The notes under the pieces: model-generated
The model's input: only the letters and a program-made list of their open reading frames with translations
What the model was told of the DNA's origin: nothing
Databases searched by the model: none
Source of the DNA: a virus
DNA length: 35,584 nucleotides
IMG/VR virus record: IMGVR_UViG_3300042453_002007
Span: 1 to 35,584 of that record
Strand: one strand, 5' to 3'
Shown here: piece by piece, positions 5,344 through 13,654 of the stretch
How positions within the stretch are numbered: the first letter of the stretch is position 1
Layout: each line of letters starts with the position of its first letter
Program-made: the position numbers and the translations under genes

Positions 5344-6027
5344 TTATTTTAGGCCACTCAATTTTTTAACAATAACAATCAAGCGGTCCATCTCTTTTTT
5401 CATTTTATCATCTTGGCGGGCTTGTCCTTCGATATGCTTCTCGTTCAGTATTTTGATAATAACCTCCGCATCAGCAACCGATAGCGGACTCTTGGATTCG
5501 TTCGCCACGGCCACTTTGACGGGTGCAGGTGCAGGTTCTGCCATTGGTGCTTTTGGCTTTTTCGGCTCCATCGCTTTTTTATCATATTCAAACAACTTAT
5601 ACTGCTCAATAATCCTGATCAGCAACTCGGTATACTTTGGATCAGTCGCGTATCCAGCCAATCGAATCTCACGAGCAGCCGTCTTGTAATCTTTAGCAGC
5701 AATCACCTTGGCGTACCTTGGTTTCATCAACAAATCATTGTGATCCTGAATCGAACCTTCAAATGATGGATAGGCGCGAAACTCGGCATTGACGAATGTC
5801 TCTTTACCATTATATACTTCGCGCGTTTTGAATACTTTGCCTTTGCCTTTAAACTTGCCTTTAATACCGAACAGATTATTCGTCTGTTTAGTCAAACCTG
5901 ACTTGCCCCACCCCGATTCTAGTATCGCTTGAGCAATCGTGATACTAGGCAGCACCTTCGAACGAACGTAATCACTCACCGCAAACTTGGCCACGTCCTC
6001 GATGAATTTCTTATTGTCTGGGTTCAT
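5344..6027 (-). CDS. Endolysin, glucosaminidase (GH73/FlgJ-like)
   Basis: A 227-residue lysin. The N-terminal domain (about 5-145) carries AQAILESGWGKSG with likely catalytic Glu37, then TNNLFGIKG, EFRAYPSF and a C-terminal YATDPKYTELL, the hallmarks of the mannosyl-glycoprotein endo-beta-N-acetylglucosaminidase/FlgJ family, which cuts peptidoglycan glycan. A Pro/Ala/Lys linker (about 155-180) leads to a short helical C-terminal domain that is not a LysM or SH3 repeat. Start ATG 6027 is chosen from GGAGAGG before it; it overlaps the holin end by 17 bases. There is no signal peptide, so release depends on the holin. Confidence 0.88.
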   Translation of the reverse strand: MNPDNKKFIEDVAKFAVSDYVRSKVLPSITIAQAILESGWGKSGLTKQTNNLFGIKGKFKGKGKVFKTREVYNGKETFVNAEFRAYPSFEGSIQDHNDLLMKPRYAKVIAAKDYKTAAREIRLAGYATDPKYTELLIRIIEQYKLFEYDKKAMEPKKPKAPMAEPAPAPVKVAVANESKSPLSVADAEVIIKILNEKHIEGQARQDDKMKKEMDRLIVIVKKLSGLK

Positions 6028-6448
6028 CTTTATCCTCTCCCCCATCGTCGGCAGGGCCACCCTTCTCTTTTAATTGCTGGAGAAACCCGCTGATGAAAGC
6101 GGGTAGGGGAACACCAAGCTGACCAAGATTTTCAATGACCGAAATGCCTTCGCGCGACAAATAAAAGTAAATCGCAAGCGTTCTAAACACGGGTACATCT
6201 TGCGCGGCGAGGTTATCAAACATCGTCGCAATCCCGATCACGACAAGAATGGCCGACTTGCGAATGCCGCCCCAGTACATCACTTCGGAATTGACCCGTC
6301 GTTTGCGAATGGCTGCGGCTAGTCCTGTAAGGTAGTCAAGAATCATAAAAACGATTAAAAACTGTAACAACGAATCCCACCCCCCTAGTAGCGCTGAAAC
6401 CGATGTACCTAGGATGGAAAATATCGAACTGAAAGTTATTGCCTTCAT
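6011..6448 (-). CDS. Holin, TcdE/phage holin 4 family
   Basis: A 145-residue membrane protein with at least three hydrophobic segments (about 5-20, 27-47, 65-82), the family stretch DYLTGLAAAI, then MYWGGIRKSAI and an amphipathic C-terminal region with a charged tail. It fits the toxin-secretion/phage-lysis holin family of Bacillota. It would permeabilise the membrane so the endolysin encoded just behind it can act. Its start overlaps the preceding structural gene as ATGA. Confidence 0.9.
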   Translation of the reverse strand: MKAITFSSIFSILGTSVSALLGGWDSLLQFLIVFMILDYLTGLAAAIRKRRVNSEVMYWGGIRKSAILVVIGIATMFDNLAAQDVPVFRTLAIYFYLSREGISVIENLGQLGVPLPAFISGFLQQLKEKGGPADDGGEDKDEPRQ

Positions 6449-6840
6449 GATGCCACCTCCACGTCGTACTCAACGTGCAAGTCCACTTCAATCTCACTCA
6501 CGCCAGCCGTAGTGGTCGGTGAGTCGATTTCAATGGTCAGTGAATTCGAGAAACTCAAGTTACATGCACTCGGAGCCGTTACGAAGTTATCCAGATCGGG
6601 CGCGATCCACTGAACGCCTGAAACGCCGCCGTTGTAATCGAACGTGATGGTGCTCGTCTGAGCAACACCATCAATCAGCACTCTGAATTGTTTGTCTAGC
6701 AGCGATGCTACCTTGAGTGATACCAATCGTCCTGACTTGTCAGCAGCACTGAACACGGTGGTTGTGAACGCTGGCACCTCTATAATTTGATAATCACTCG
6801 TCCGAACCACTTTTGTTTTACGTACCGTTGAAATTCCCAT
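6445..6840 (-). CDS. Hypothetical tail-tip-associated structural protein
   Basis: 131 residues, mostly beta-strand-like, without cysteine or membrane segment. It lies between the last tail genes and the holin, and is coupled at both ends (overlapping its neighbours by one to four bases). Its composition (Thr/Ser/Val-rich with short repeated strand patterns) is that of an appendage or baseplate-decorating protein. No named domain is recognised. Confidence 0.7.
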   Translation of the reverse strand: MGISTVRKTKVVRTSDYQIIEVPAFTTTVFSAADKSGRLVSLKVASLLDKQFRVLIDGVAQTSTITFDYNGGVSGVQWIAPDLDNFVTAPSACNLSFSNSLTIEIDSPTTTAGVSEIEVDLHVEYDVEVAS

Positions 6841-7178
6841 TACAAGGTCACCTCCACGCCGCTGATTTGAACCGTCAGCGCACTGGCAGTACCTTGTTTC
6901 AAAAATACCTTCTCGCCATCATTCAGTACTTCATTAATTTCAAATAACAACACGTCTCGGCCATTCACTGTTACTTCATTTGCGAAATAATTGAAATTAC
7001 CCGAAGTGCTGGCCGTGCCTGTAATGATGGTAACGGTCGCAGCACTAGCCGTCGTGTTCGTGACACGGATGTGTTTTAACACAGCCCGCTTGCCTGCGCC
7101 GACTGTATAGGCTGTGGTCCATCCTGTTCCAGCAGTCGGTTGGCCATGATACATTTTGACTGGTTCTAAACTTGCCAT
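6840..7178 (-). CDS. Hypothetical tail-associated beta-sandwich protein
   Basis: 112 residues starting MASLEPVKMYHGQP. ATG 7178 is chosen from GGGAGG nine bases upstream rather than the frame opening at 7199. The pattern VLKHIRVTNTTASAATVTI and later short strands suggest a single beta-sandwich, a type often found among minor tail or head-decoration proteins. It lies in the tail-tip block. The role is inferred. Confidence 0.7.
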   Translation of the reverse strand: MASLEPVKMYHGQPTAGTGWTTAYTVGAGKRAVLKHIRVTNTTASAATVTIITGTASTSGNFNYFANEVTVNGRDVLLFEINEVLNDGEKVFLKQGTASALTVQISGVEVTL

Positions 7179-7180
7179 TC

Positions 7181-7387
7181 TTAAAAACCTCCCATCCAAG
7201 CGAGTAATTGCGCGTCAAACACACCGCGCTCAAGTTTATTTAAATTTGTCGAGCTGATTGGTGTGCCGACATTCGTGATCGTCCCAGGATTTGGTGTCAA
7301 TGTCACATCTGTGCCTGACTCTCCCGATTTAATAAATCGATTGGGAAACTCGACCGTGCGATTGGTCCAATTCGTTGTCTCGTACAT
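7181..7387 (-). CDS. Small tail-tip protein with fibre-type N-terminal motif
   Basis: 68 residues with WTNRTVEFPNRF and LTPNPGTITNVGTPISSTNL followed by NKLERGVFDA. This is recognisably the short domain found at the N-terminus of Bacillota phage tail-fibre or baseplate upper proteins. Here it stands alone, so the larger fibre part is missing or encoded elsewhere (the fibre block at 19655-24855 is a candidate partner). Confidence 0.75.
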   Translation of the reverse strand: MYETTNWTNRTVEFPNRFIKSGESGTDVTLTPNPGTITNVGTPISSTNLNKLERGVFDAQLLAWMGGF

Positions 7388-7741
7388 TTAGCTCACCTCT
7401 TTGACTTCAATTTCAAAACTAATCGTGAGCGACTGCGTACTGTCTTTGGTGATGTTCGCGCCACCACTTTGAAATAACTCACCGAGTCCCGCGCTAAGAA
7501 TTGAAGGTGCGCCAAACAAACCGATTTCCGTTATCGTTCCGTTACCTTCGGTTTCATCTAAAAACATGTCTTTCAAAAGTGCATTTCCGTCAATCACACC
7601 GAGTGTAATTGGCTTGCGGTACAACTCGTCTGTCAGCTGTGTATCGCTAACCGACGGGGCCGTACCCGTGCCAACACCCGCAGCGGTCAGTTCCGCATCG
7701 AGTAGCGCCAGCACTCTGTTAATGCCTGATGTATGAATCAT
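7388..7741 (-). CDS. Tail-tip structural protein, hypothetical
   Basis: 117 residues with a TEIGLFGAPSILSAGLG segment and strand-rich C-terminus ending in ISFEIEVKEVS. Similar proteins occur next to tail-fibre genes in phages of Gram-positive hosts and form part of the tail tip. It is arranged head to tail with its neighbours in the late operon. The precise family is not certain. Confidence 0.7.
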   Translation of the reverse strand: MIHTSGINRVLALLDAELTAAGVGTGTAPSVSDTQLTDELYRKPITLGVIDGNALLKDMFLDETEGNGTITEIGLFGAPSILSAGLGELFQSGGANITKDSTQSLTISFEIEVKEVS

Positions 7742-7752
7742 TTTCGTTCACC

Positions 7753-7968
7753 TCACAGATAACTGTTAGAAGCGGTAACCGCTCCGAACAGTGGGTTCGT
7801 GTCACCACAGATTCTATATTGATGTAAATCGTATGTTATTTTGACGCTAATCCCGAGTGCCGCGTAATTCTTAATAATTCGCGTCACCGTCTGATCGTAG
7901 TCGGCCTGTTCTAATTCGAGCGCGGTCACGCGCTTAAACAAATTGCCAACGTCCTTCTCACCACTCAT
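7753..7968 (-). CDS. Small hypothetical tail-region protein
   Basis: 71 residues: a charged helix at the N-terminus (starts MSGEKDVGNLFKRVTALE) followed by a short strand region. Its ATG overlaps the stop of the hub-like gene (TGATG), so it is translated with it. Function is unknown; by position it is a minor tail or assembly protein. Confidence 0.65.
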   Translation of the reverse strand: MSGEKDVGNLFKRVTALELEQADYDQTVTRIIKNYAALGISVKITYDLHQYRICGDTNPLFGAVTASNSYL

Positions 7969-9152
7969 CAGTTATCGACCTCCTCAATATTGAAACTCGC
8001 CATGATATCCTCAGGTGAGAAGTTCACATCAATTTGCATGATGCGCCAGTATGAGTTGACATTGAACTTTGGCATGATAACCCGTGTCACTTCGCCGACA
8101 CTGACTTGCCACGAGCGCGAATTGAAATTTGCTTTACGAATAATGTTTCTAACGCGCTTTAGCTCGGCTCGCGCTCGACTTCGGGCCGCTAATTTGTCTG
8201 TGATTTTTTGGTCGACAACAGCCTTCTCATACAGGCCGTATGTAGCGACACTATTGGAATCCTCGAAATAATCAATGACCTGCACGGTCGGATTATAGCG
8301 CAGTTTCAACGTTGTAAATGGTGGTAGATTGCCAGTCACACGTTTGAGCACTTTTTGTTTTTTGTTATACACATAATCTGAACTCGCTTCGTCACCGTCA
8401 TCGAGTTCAATCGTTTTGCTCACGCCGTTCTCGAACACTTCAGGATAATTCGGATCGTAAGCGATGGAGTAAAATTGATTCAGTCCATCACCTGTAAAGT
8501 TCTGTTCAATCACGTTTGGGCTTGCCTGCTTCGCACCGATGATCCAAATGCGATTGCACAAGTCCATCGCCGTTGATTCGAGACCAAACGAATTTTGAAC
8601 AATTCGCTCTGGCGTATAATCGATGGTGGCGTAGCCGTCTAATTCTAAGAAGAACGAGAGACGGTCATAAGCATCGACGTTCCAGTAGGCACCTGTAATC
8701 TCCGCGAGTTTTTCAAGAATGCTAGAAAACGTTTCATAATTGAATGCGATCTGCTCAATCTGTCCGCTTACTTCTTCGACTTTCGTGACACCAAGCCACG
8801 GCGCGTACTTGTTCCGAATCGCAATGATTATCTCTCTAGCTGTCTGATTCTCAAACGCTTCGGTCACGATGATTCGCTGAAGTTTGTCTGTCTGATCCAC
8901 ACAGTTCAGGCTCGTCAATTTCATCGTTTGGTCATACGAATCCGATTGGTTTTTAATAATGCCTGAAAAACAAAGGACACCATCAACGGATAGCGTAATG
9001 GTGTCCATGCAGTACGTATCGAACAGATTCTTACACTCCAAATCCAGTGTTGCGGATGACTCTCCGAGTGCGCGGGACCAATCCGCCGACAAGACGTTTG
9101 CGGTAATATTAATCGTTTCCGTAATCGTTGTAATCTGAACCACGTAACTCAT
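7968..9152 (-). CDS. Tail hub/baseplate protein (gp27-like)
   Basis: 394 residues. It begins with a strand-rich domain typical of phage tail hub proteins (TLDLECKNLFDTY...ITLSVDGVLCFSGIIKN), then a segment like TAREIIIAIRNKYAPW and FSSILEKLAEITGAYW, which is common in Siphoviridae hub and prophage tail-endopeptidase-type proteins. It follows the tape measure directly, where Dit/Tal proteins usually sit, but no separate Dit is seen. It would close the tail tip. No peptidase or lysozyme motif was noticed. Confidence 0.8.
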   Translation of the reverse strand: MSYVVQITTITETINITANVLSADWSRALGESSATLDLECKNLFDTYCMDTITLSVDGVLCFSGIIKNQSDSYDQTMKLTSLNCVDQTDKLQRIIVTEAFENQTAREIIIAIRNKYAPWLGVTKVEEVSGQIEQIAFNYETFSSILEKLAEITGAYWNVDAYDRLSFFLELDGYATIDYTPERIVQNSFGLESTAMDLCNRIWIIGAKQASPNVIEQNFTGDGLNQFYSIAYDPNYPEVFENGVSKTIELDDGDEASSDYVYNKKQKVLKRVTGNLPPFTTLKLRYNPTVQVIDYFEDSNSVATYGLYEKAVVDQKITDKLAARSRARAELKRVRNIIRKANFNSRSWQVSVGEVTRVIMPKFNVNSYWRIMQIDVNFSPEDIMASFNIEEVDN

Positions 9153-11452
9153 GTTACCGCACCTCGCATTCGGAGCGTGCCGCCAAAGTGTTCAAACGTC
9201 TTTTTGGCAATCGTCTTTCCGTCGAGTTGCATGATGAGTGTTGTTCCTGCGCCCATGTCGTTTGTCACACTTGGGCTGACATCGGGAACGGTTAGCATGG
9301 AGTTCATCTGCGCTTGCACATCTGGAGTGCCTGCTTTCATGGCGGCTGTGATCGGACCGGCGAAATCGAGCTTATCGAGATCGGATAGCGGACCTACCTT
9401 CGCTGGCGAGAATGGTAAGAAGTCTCGAACCTTCTTGGCAATGTCTTTTACCGCATCGGTGACTCCACCTGCCGCATCTTTTATTCCTTTTACGAGCGCA
9501 TCGATGAATCCTTTGCCCGCTTCTAAAAACGTGTCTTTCATTTTGCCTAAAAATTCACCAATATTACCAACCACTTTTGAAACCGTTTCTTTTATCGCGT
9601 CCCATGCACCCTTCCAGTCACCTTTTAATACTTTTGAGACTGTTTTTATAATGCCCTTAATGATGTCCATAGCCGTTATAATGACCGTTTTAATGATATT
9701 GAAAATAACAGTTACATACGTTTTAATAAACGTGAACACGTATTTGAAAATAATTATAATAATAGATAAAGCGACTTTTATAATGGCTGTCCACACTGCC
9801 ATTGCAATTTTTATATAGGTTCCAATCCTTGAAAACACCCACTCAAAAACTGCTTTAAGTTTCTGCATTTTTGAATCGCCTTCACCGCTGATGTTACCGA
9901 ATAAACTTGAGATGGTGTTCCAGAGTTCCTCAAGAACAGGTTTGACCATTTCCCAAATACTCATCAGATTTTCTTTGAAAGATTCCCAAACTGATTTAGC
10001 AATGGGGACGATTACATCGATGGCCGTTTGAATGATATTTTTAATCGCAGTCCAAACGGTATCGACGGCTTTTCTAAACGATTCGTTTGAGTCGTACAAT
10101 TTTTTAATTCCATAAGCCAGTGCTGCGTAATACGCAATAATTAATACAACGGCCGCAATGATGGCGAGAACGGGCCACAGCACCGCCCATTGAACGGCAA
10201 CCAACCCACCGAGCGCCCCGACAAGAATACCGACAACTGCAATCATGCCCGTAAACAATGCCGTCAAAGCGGCACCTACTGCAATAAATTTTTTAACAGG
10301 TTCTGGTAGAGAATTGAACCAATCGGCCATTTCACCTAATTTGTCCGCAATTGTTTTAATTGCTGGGACAAGCGAATCACCAATTGAAATCATGAAATTA
10401 TCAAATGTAGCTTTTAATATTTTCATGGATCCGTTGAAATTGTCCAATTTCTTTTTTGATACATCCTCAGCCGTAGTTTTGCTCATTTCATTTTTCATTT
10501 TCCGAACGCCTTCTGCGCCCTCTTTATATAAAATGGCAGCCGCTCTTACGGCGTCGGAACCGAAAAGAGTTTTCAAAGTAGATTGTTGTTGTGCGGCACT
10601 CATGCCTTTCAACGATTGTTGTAAAACGCCCGCGATTTGATCGAGCGATTTTAAATTACCTGCCGAATCGTAAAAAGCATTAGCGCCGTCCTTTGTAATA
10701 ATGCCCAATTCTTTTGCCAAAGTGATTTGACCTTTAGTCGAAGGTTGCAAGTTCATAAGCATAGTCTTGAGTGACGTACCTGCATCTGAACCTTTCAAAC
10801 CGTTTTGAGCAAAGGCAGCGAGCGCAGCACTCGTATCAACGAACGACATGCCGACCATGCTCGCTACGGCAGACACTTGGCTCAACCCAAATTTCATCTC
10901 TTGAACCGATGTCGCAGAGGCATTGGCCGAGCCTGCTAAAATGTCGGCTGCATCAGCGACCGACAAATTATCTTTCTTAAATGAATTCAAAACAGTAGAA
11001 GCAATTTCAGCAGCCTCTGCCAATTCCAATTCTCCAGCAGTCGCCAAGTTGAGCGCACCTTTTAAGCCCCCGTCGAGAATAGCTTCCATCGATACGCCTG
11101 CTTTGACAAGTTCCTCAATGCCTTGTGCCGCTTCTGTTGCGCCATATCCGCTCTTGCCCATTTCAAGCGCTACTTTTTTGAATTCTTCCATCTGCTCGGC
11201 TGTTGCACCTGATACGGCACTAATTTTGGACAATCCTTCTTCAAAATCTGCCGCTTTTTTAACCGCATAGCCTAGACCGCCCGCAATCGCAAGCGACACG
11301 GCGCCGAATGCCATGCCGATTTGCGTGCCTGCCTCTTGGACTTGCGTGCCAAGTCTGCCGAATTGACGATTCAAATCATTCATTTGCCTTTCAAAATCGG
11401 TTAAATCGACTCCGACTCTGACTAATAAACTACCAATCGATTCCCTAGCCAA
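9149..11452 (-). CDS. Tail tape measure protein (TP901 type)
   Basis: 767 residues; sets tail length and passes into the host envelope during DNA entry. The N-terminal half has the TP901 family core, with stretches such as DFEEGLSKISAVSGA and SVADAADILAGSANA. A hydrophobic central zone (about 385-455) has several membrane-like helices, followed by long amphipathic helices and a small C-terminal domain. At about 0.15 nm per residue the tail would be near 115 nm, so this is a siphophage. It is coupled to the hub gene by a 4-base overlap. Confidence 0.95.
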   Translation of the reverse strand: MARESIGSLLVRVGVDLTDFERQMNDLNRQFGRLGTQVQEAGTQIGMAFGAVSLAIAGGLGYAVKKAADFEEGLSKISAVSGATAEQMEEFKKVALEMGKSGYGATEAAQGIEELVKAGVSMEAILDGGLKGALNLATAGELELAEAAEIASTVLNSFKKDNLSVADAADILAGSANASATSVQEMKFGLSQVSAVASMVGMSFVDTSAALAAFAQNGLKGSDAGTSLKTMLMNLQPSTKGQITLAKELGIITKDGANAFYDSAGNLKSLDQIAGVLQQSLKGMSAAQQQSTLKTLFGSDAVRAAAILYKEGAEGVRKMKNEMSKTTAEDVSKKKLDNFNGSMKILKATFDNFMISIGDSLVPAIKTIADKLGEMADWFNSLPEPVKKFIAVGAALTALFTGMIAVVGILVGALGGLVAVQWAVLWPVLAIIAAVVLIIAYYAALAYGIKKLYDSNESFRKAVDTVWTAIKNIIQTAIDVIVPIAKSVWESFKENLMSIWEMVKPVLEELWNTISSLFGNISGEGDSKMQKLKAVFEWVFSRIGTYIKIAMAVWTAIIKVALSIIIIIFKYVFTFIKTYVTVIFNIIKTVIITAMDIIKGIIKTVSKVLKGDWKGAWDAIKETVSKVVGNIGEFLGKMKDTFLEAGKGFIDALVKGIKDAAGGVTDAVKDIAKKVRDFLPFSPAKVGPLSDLDKLDFAGPITAAMKAGTPDVQAQMNSMLTVPDVSPSVTNDMGAGTTLIMQLDGKTIAKKTFEHFGGTLRMRGAVT

Positions 11453-11489
11453 TGCGCCTCACCTCTTTTCGCGCCATATAGTAAAAAAG

Positions 11490-11511
11490 AGCCGAGCAGA
11501 TTCACTCGGCT
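11490..11511 (-). terminator. Hairpin with U-tract between tail chaperone and tape measure
   Basis: Reading minus, AGCCGAG pairs with CTCGGCT around an eight-base loop and is followed by a T-rich run (CTTTTTTAC). The stem contains the stop codon of the frameshifted chaperone. Because tape measure genes lie downstream, it probably acts as an attenuator that lowers tape measure output relative to tail tube protein. Confidence 0.65.
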
Positions 11512-12130
11512 TTTCTCTTTTTCATTTTCTCTTTCAATTGTTCAAACTTAGCATTTTTATCTTCTTGCGTCATCGACTTGGACTTGCCCAGCAATTGCTG
11601 AACCGTCACTTTTTTCTTTAAGTGAATGTTCATCAAATGCGCGGTCATCCAAGCGGTGCGTTGCATTTCAAGTTCTTGTCGCAGCTCGTATCCTGACATC
11701 ATTTCTGAAAACTCACCCATTGTCAGTTCCCAGAACTCGTCAGGTTTTAATTGAAGCAGACCAAAACCAATCTGTTTGAGTTTTGCCCAATCCCAATTAG
11801 AATCGGTCTGCTCGGTTAGTTTTTTTCTTGTTTGACCTCACCAAAAAACAGTTGAATGGCTTGACCGATTTTTTCCATGACAATCTGAATCGACTCGCCT
11901 TCCATCATCAGTTCTTCCGCTTTTTCAACGGTCCAATCTTGAATGTTTTCATGGATCAGCCCCGCCCAAAACAGAATAATCATTTCCGTGATGCCCACAT
12001 TGTCACCGCTCAATTTACTAAGCGGAGCGCCCAATTCTTTTTCAATCAGGCGAGCGGCACGGAAATCGATTTTCAGATGGCGCGTTTTGTCTAATTGAAT
12101 TTCTACAAATCCTCTGTCACGCAATTTCAT
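11502..12130 (-). CDS. Tail assembly chaperone, long form by -1 frameshift (gpGT-like)
   Basis: Reading the 11816-12130 gene into the -1 frame at the slippery heptamer A AAA AAC (11825-11819) continues, without a stop, through LTEQTDSNWDWAKLKQIG and FGLLQLKPDEFWELTMGEF into the 72-codon ORF at 11502-11720. The fused product is 209 residues. The extension motif LQLKPDEFWELT is the typical T-domain pattern of tail chaperones, which bind the tape measure and tail tube protein during assembly. The short form is made without slippage. The 629-base span plus one re-read base equals 210 codons, which confirms the frame arithmetic. Confidence 0.9.
11816..12130 (-). CDS. Tail assembly chaperone, short form (gpG-like)
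   Basis: 104 residues: an N-terminal strand pair (VEIQLDKTRHLKIDFRAA) and a helical bundle with EKELGAPLSKL, as in tail chaperone family proteins of TP901-1-like phages. It sits between the major tail protein and the tape measure, the usual place. Translation ends at TAA 11818-11816, which directly follows the slippery sequence, so most ribosomes make this form and a minority make the GT fusion. Confidence 0.88.
   Translation of the reverse strand: MKLRDRGFVEIQLDKTRHLKIDFRAARLIEKELGAPLSKLSGDNVGITEMIILFWAGLIHENIQDWTVEKAEELMMEGESIQIVMEKIGQAIQLFFGEVKQEKN
11819..11825 (-). other. Programmed -1 frameshift site A AAA AAC
   Basis: The zero-frame codons are GAA AAA AAC TAA, so the heptamer is in the correct X XXY YYZ phase. 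Slipping back one base makes the next codon CTA and opens the T reading frame. The stop codon directly after the heptamer is the usual arrangement in tail chaperone genes. Confidence 0.9.
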
Positions 12131-12148
12131 AAAAAGCGCTCCTCACTA

Positions 12149-12571
12149 TTAAGCTGTGAATTGTTCTAGCTCGCCTGTACCACGAAACGACACGGATACG
12201 GAAACGGCGTCGTCTGGCGTTGGGTTGATTTCCCAAGACGTGACAAACGCATCGCCTTTATAGCCGATGTTTCCAGTGCCTGTTTTTGGTAACAATTTAA
12301 TTTTGATTTTTGCACCGTCAACCAGCGCTTCATACAAATTTTCTTGACCGACGTTCGTCGGAACGTGAAGTGCTTCGATATCGACGTTCCATTCTTTTAA
12401 ACCAGGGATGTACTCAGACCATCCACCACTGTCGAAGCTAGTAGCCTCGATTTCGTTCTGTGAAATACTAAGTGTTGCGTCGCGTCCTTCGCCAATGACT
12501 TGGTAGCTAGTGCCGCCGTCAACGGAAAGAGAAACTTGCGCATTAAATCCTGCAATTGCTGAAGTTGCCAT
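12149..12571 (-). CDS. Major tail protein (tail tube, TP901-1 type)
   Basis: 140 residues: begins MATSAIAGFNAQVSLSVDGG and carries the family signature of alternating strands with EIEATSFDSGGWSEYIPGLKEW (split here as read, residues about 38-59), then SFRGTGELE near the end. It polymerises into rings that form the tail tube around the tape measure. It lies just upstream of the chaperone pair. The family is well conserved and the length is normal. Confidence 0.93.
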   Translation of the reverse strand: MATSAIAGFNAQVSLSVDGGTSYQVIGEGRDATLSISQNEIEATSFDSGGWSEYIPGLKEWNVDIEALHVPTNVGQENLYEALVDGAKIKIKLLPKTGTGNIGYKGDAFVTSWEINPTPDDAVSVSVSFRGTGELEQFTA

Positions 12572-12584
12572 TTGTCATGACCTC

Positions 12585-12980
12585 CTAATTTTGAATAAGT
12601 AATCGAAAACGTAAAATGAGATGTCTCGTAATTCCGTCGATGTCTCGTAAGGTTTCGCTTGATTCAAAAAAACAAGCGACCGAACCAAACGACGGAATGT
12701 CCAAATGTTGTTGCGCGAGCAATCGAAAAATATCGGACGAGATCTCATGCCCTTCTTTAAATCCTTTATACCGCGACCAAACATGAACGTTGAAGAACAC
12801 TTCCTCGCCCATTCGATTGAAGGTTGTAAATTGATTCGAGTACCCATCGCCAATCGTGATGTACGGGAACTTCTGAGGCTCTGGATGTGCGTCGAACACA
12901 CCACTAATTTTTGAAGATAGCTGCGCATCATTTTTGAGCAGGTCATAGAACATTTCTTGAATGGCAAGCTGTGCCGACAT
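12585..12980 (-). CDS. Tail terminator/completion protein, DUF3168 family
   Basis: 131 residues: an N-terminal helix (IQEMFYDLLKNDAQLSSKI), FPYITIGDGYSNQFTT, then FNVHVWSRYKGFKEGHEIS, the usual DUF3168 pattern with a conserved W-S-R stretch. These proteins cap the tail tube so that the head can join. It sits between the gp10-like gene and the major tail gene, as in HK97-like phages. The overlapping 130-codon ORF at 12575-12967 in another frame is a shadow. Confidence 0.9.
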   Translation of the reverse strand: MSAQLAIQEMFYDLLKNDAQLSSKISGVFDAHPEPQKFPYITIGDGYSNQFTTFNRMGEEVFFNVHVWSRYKGFKEGHEISSDIFRLLAQQHLDIPSFGSVACFFESSETLRDIDGITRHLILRFRLLIQN

Positions 12981-12982
12981 GA

Positions 12983-13348
12983 CTAGACCTCCCCGAGAAT
13001 TCTTCGCAATTTTTGTTCATATTTTTCTTTCTGACCCTGAAACGCAGGTTCAATAAATGGTTTTGGCGAAGCGCCTGTTACTGCGGACCCGTTCTCGACG
13101 ATATGCGCATAAGGCGCTACTGCCCGAACGAACGCTGTCAATTTGTCATCAGCGTATTTTACAGAAATCGATTTGCGAAGTCGGCCTGTCACAACAGGCG
13201 CACGACGTTTGGCATTTCTGCGAATGTTATTCGCTGTGTTTTTCACAAGCGCACGCATGGCTGCGATTTTCCGTACTTCCCAACGTGAGACCCTAACCTC
13301 TAAATCCGCTAAACCTCTTAATTCCAATTCCAATCGTGGACTTGCCAC
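12983..13348 (-). CDS. Head-tail joining/neck protein, HK97 gp10-like
   Basis: 121 residues: LVKNTANNIRRNAKRRAPV followed by TGRLRKSISV and YAHIVENGS, then PKPFIEPAF. This set of motifs is the hallmark of the HK97 gp10/tail-component family. It is basic, as usual, and is placed between the head closure gene and the DUF3168 gene. It acts at the head-tail interface. Confidence 0.93.
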   Translation of the reverse strand: MASPRLELELRGLADLEVRVSRWEVRKIAAMRALVKNTANNIRRNAKRRAPVVTGRLRKSISVKYADDKLTAFVRAVAPYAHIVENGSAVTGASPKPFIEPAFQGQKEKYEQKLRRILGEV

Positions 13349-13654
13349 TTAAATCACCTCCGTGCGTTTGACACACGTCAATTCAACCCACTCGCCATAT
13401 TCAGAGTGGGTTCGTAAAACGTCATACATTTTACCTTCCCATCTGACATGGCCTTCACCAGAATAATCAACATTACGCATTTCCAAACTGATTTCAGGTT
13501 TCAAACCGATGGCATGTGCCTTATAGAACTCAGTTCGTTTGACAGACTTCTGGTTGCAGAAAACAGTTCGTGAAACTTCTGTCACTGTGTAACCGCCTGC
13601 GCCGTCTGGCGTTTCAATCAATTCGACCAACTCTGCAACATCGCGAAACATCAT
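13349..13654 (-). CDS. Head closure protein (SPP1 gp16-like, head-tail joining family)
   Basis: 101 residues: ETPDGAGGYTVTEV near the N-terminus and a C-terminal strand pair around VRWEGKMYDVLRT, the pattern of the phage head-tail joining family (small OB-like barrel). It overlaps the preceding connector gene by four bases. It would plug the connector after packaging. Position and motif agree. Confidence 0.88.
   Translation of the reverse strand: MMFRDVAELVELIETPDGAGGYTVTEVSRTVFCNQKSVKRTEFYKAHAIGLKPEISLEMRNVDYSGEGHVRWEGKMYDVLRTHSEYGEWVELTCVKRTEVI

Noticed and set aside
9177-9818. 213-codon plus-strand ORF within the tape measure gene
   Set aside because: It is antisense to conserved tape measure sequence and has no ribosome site or gene neighbours on that strand.
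12575-12967. 130-codon minus-strand ORF overlapping the DUF3168 gene
   Set aside because: The product is Arg/Ser/Met-rich without family pattern, while the overlapping frame 12585-12980 gives a clear DUF3168 protein.
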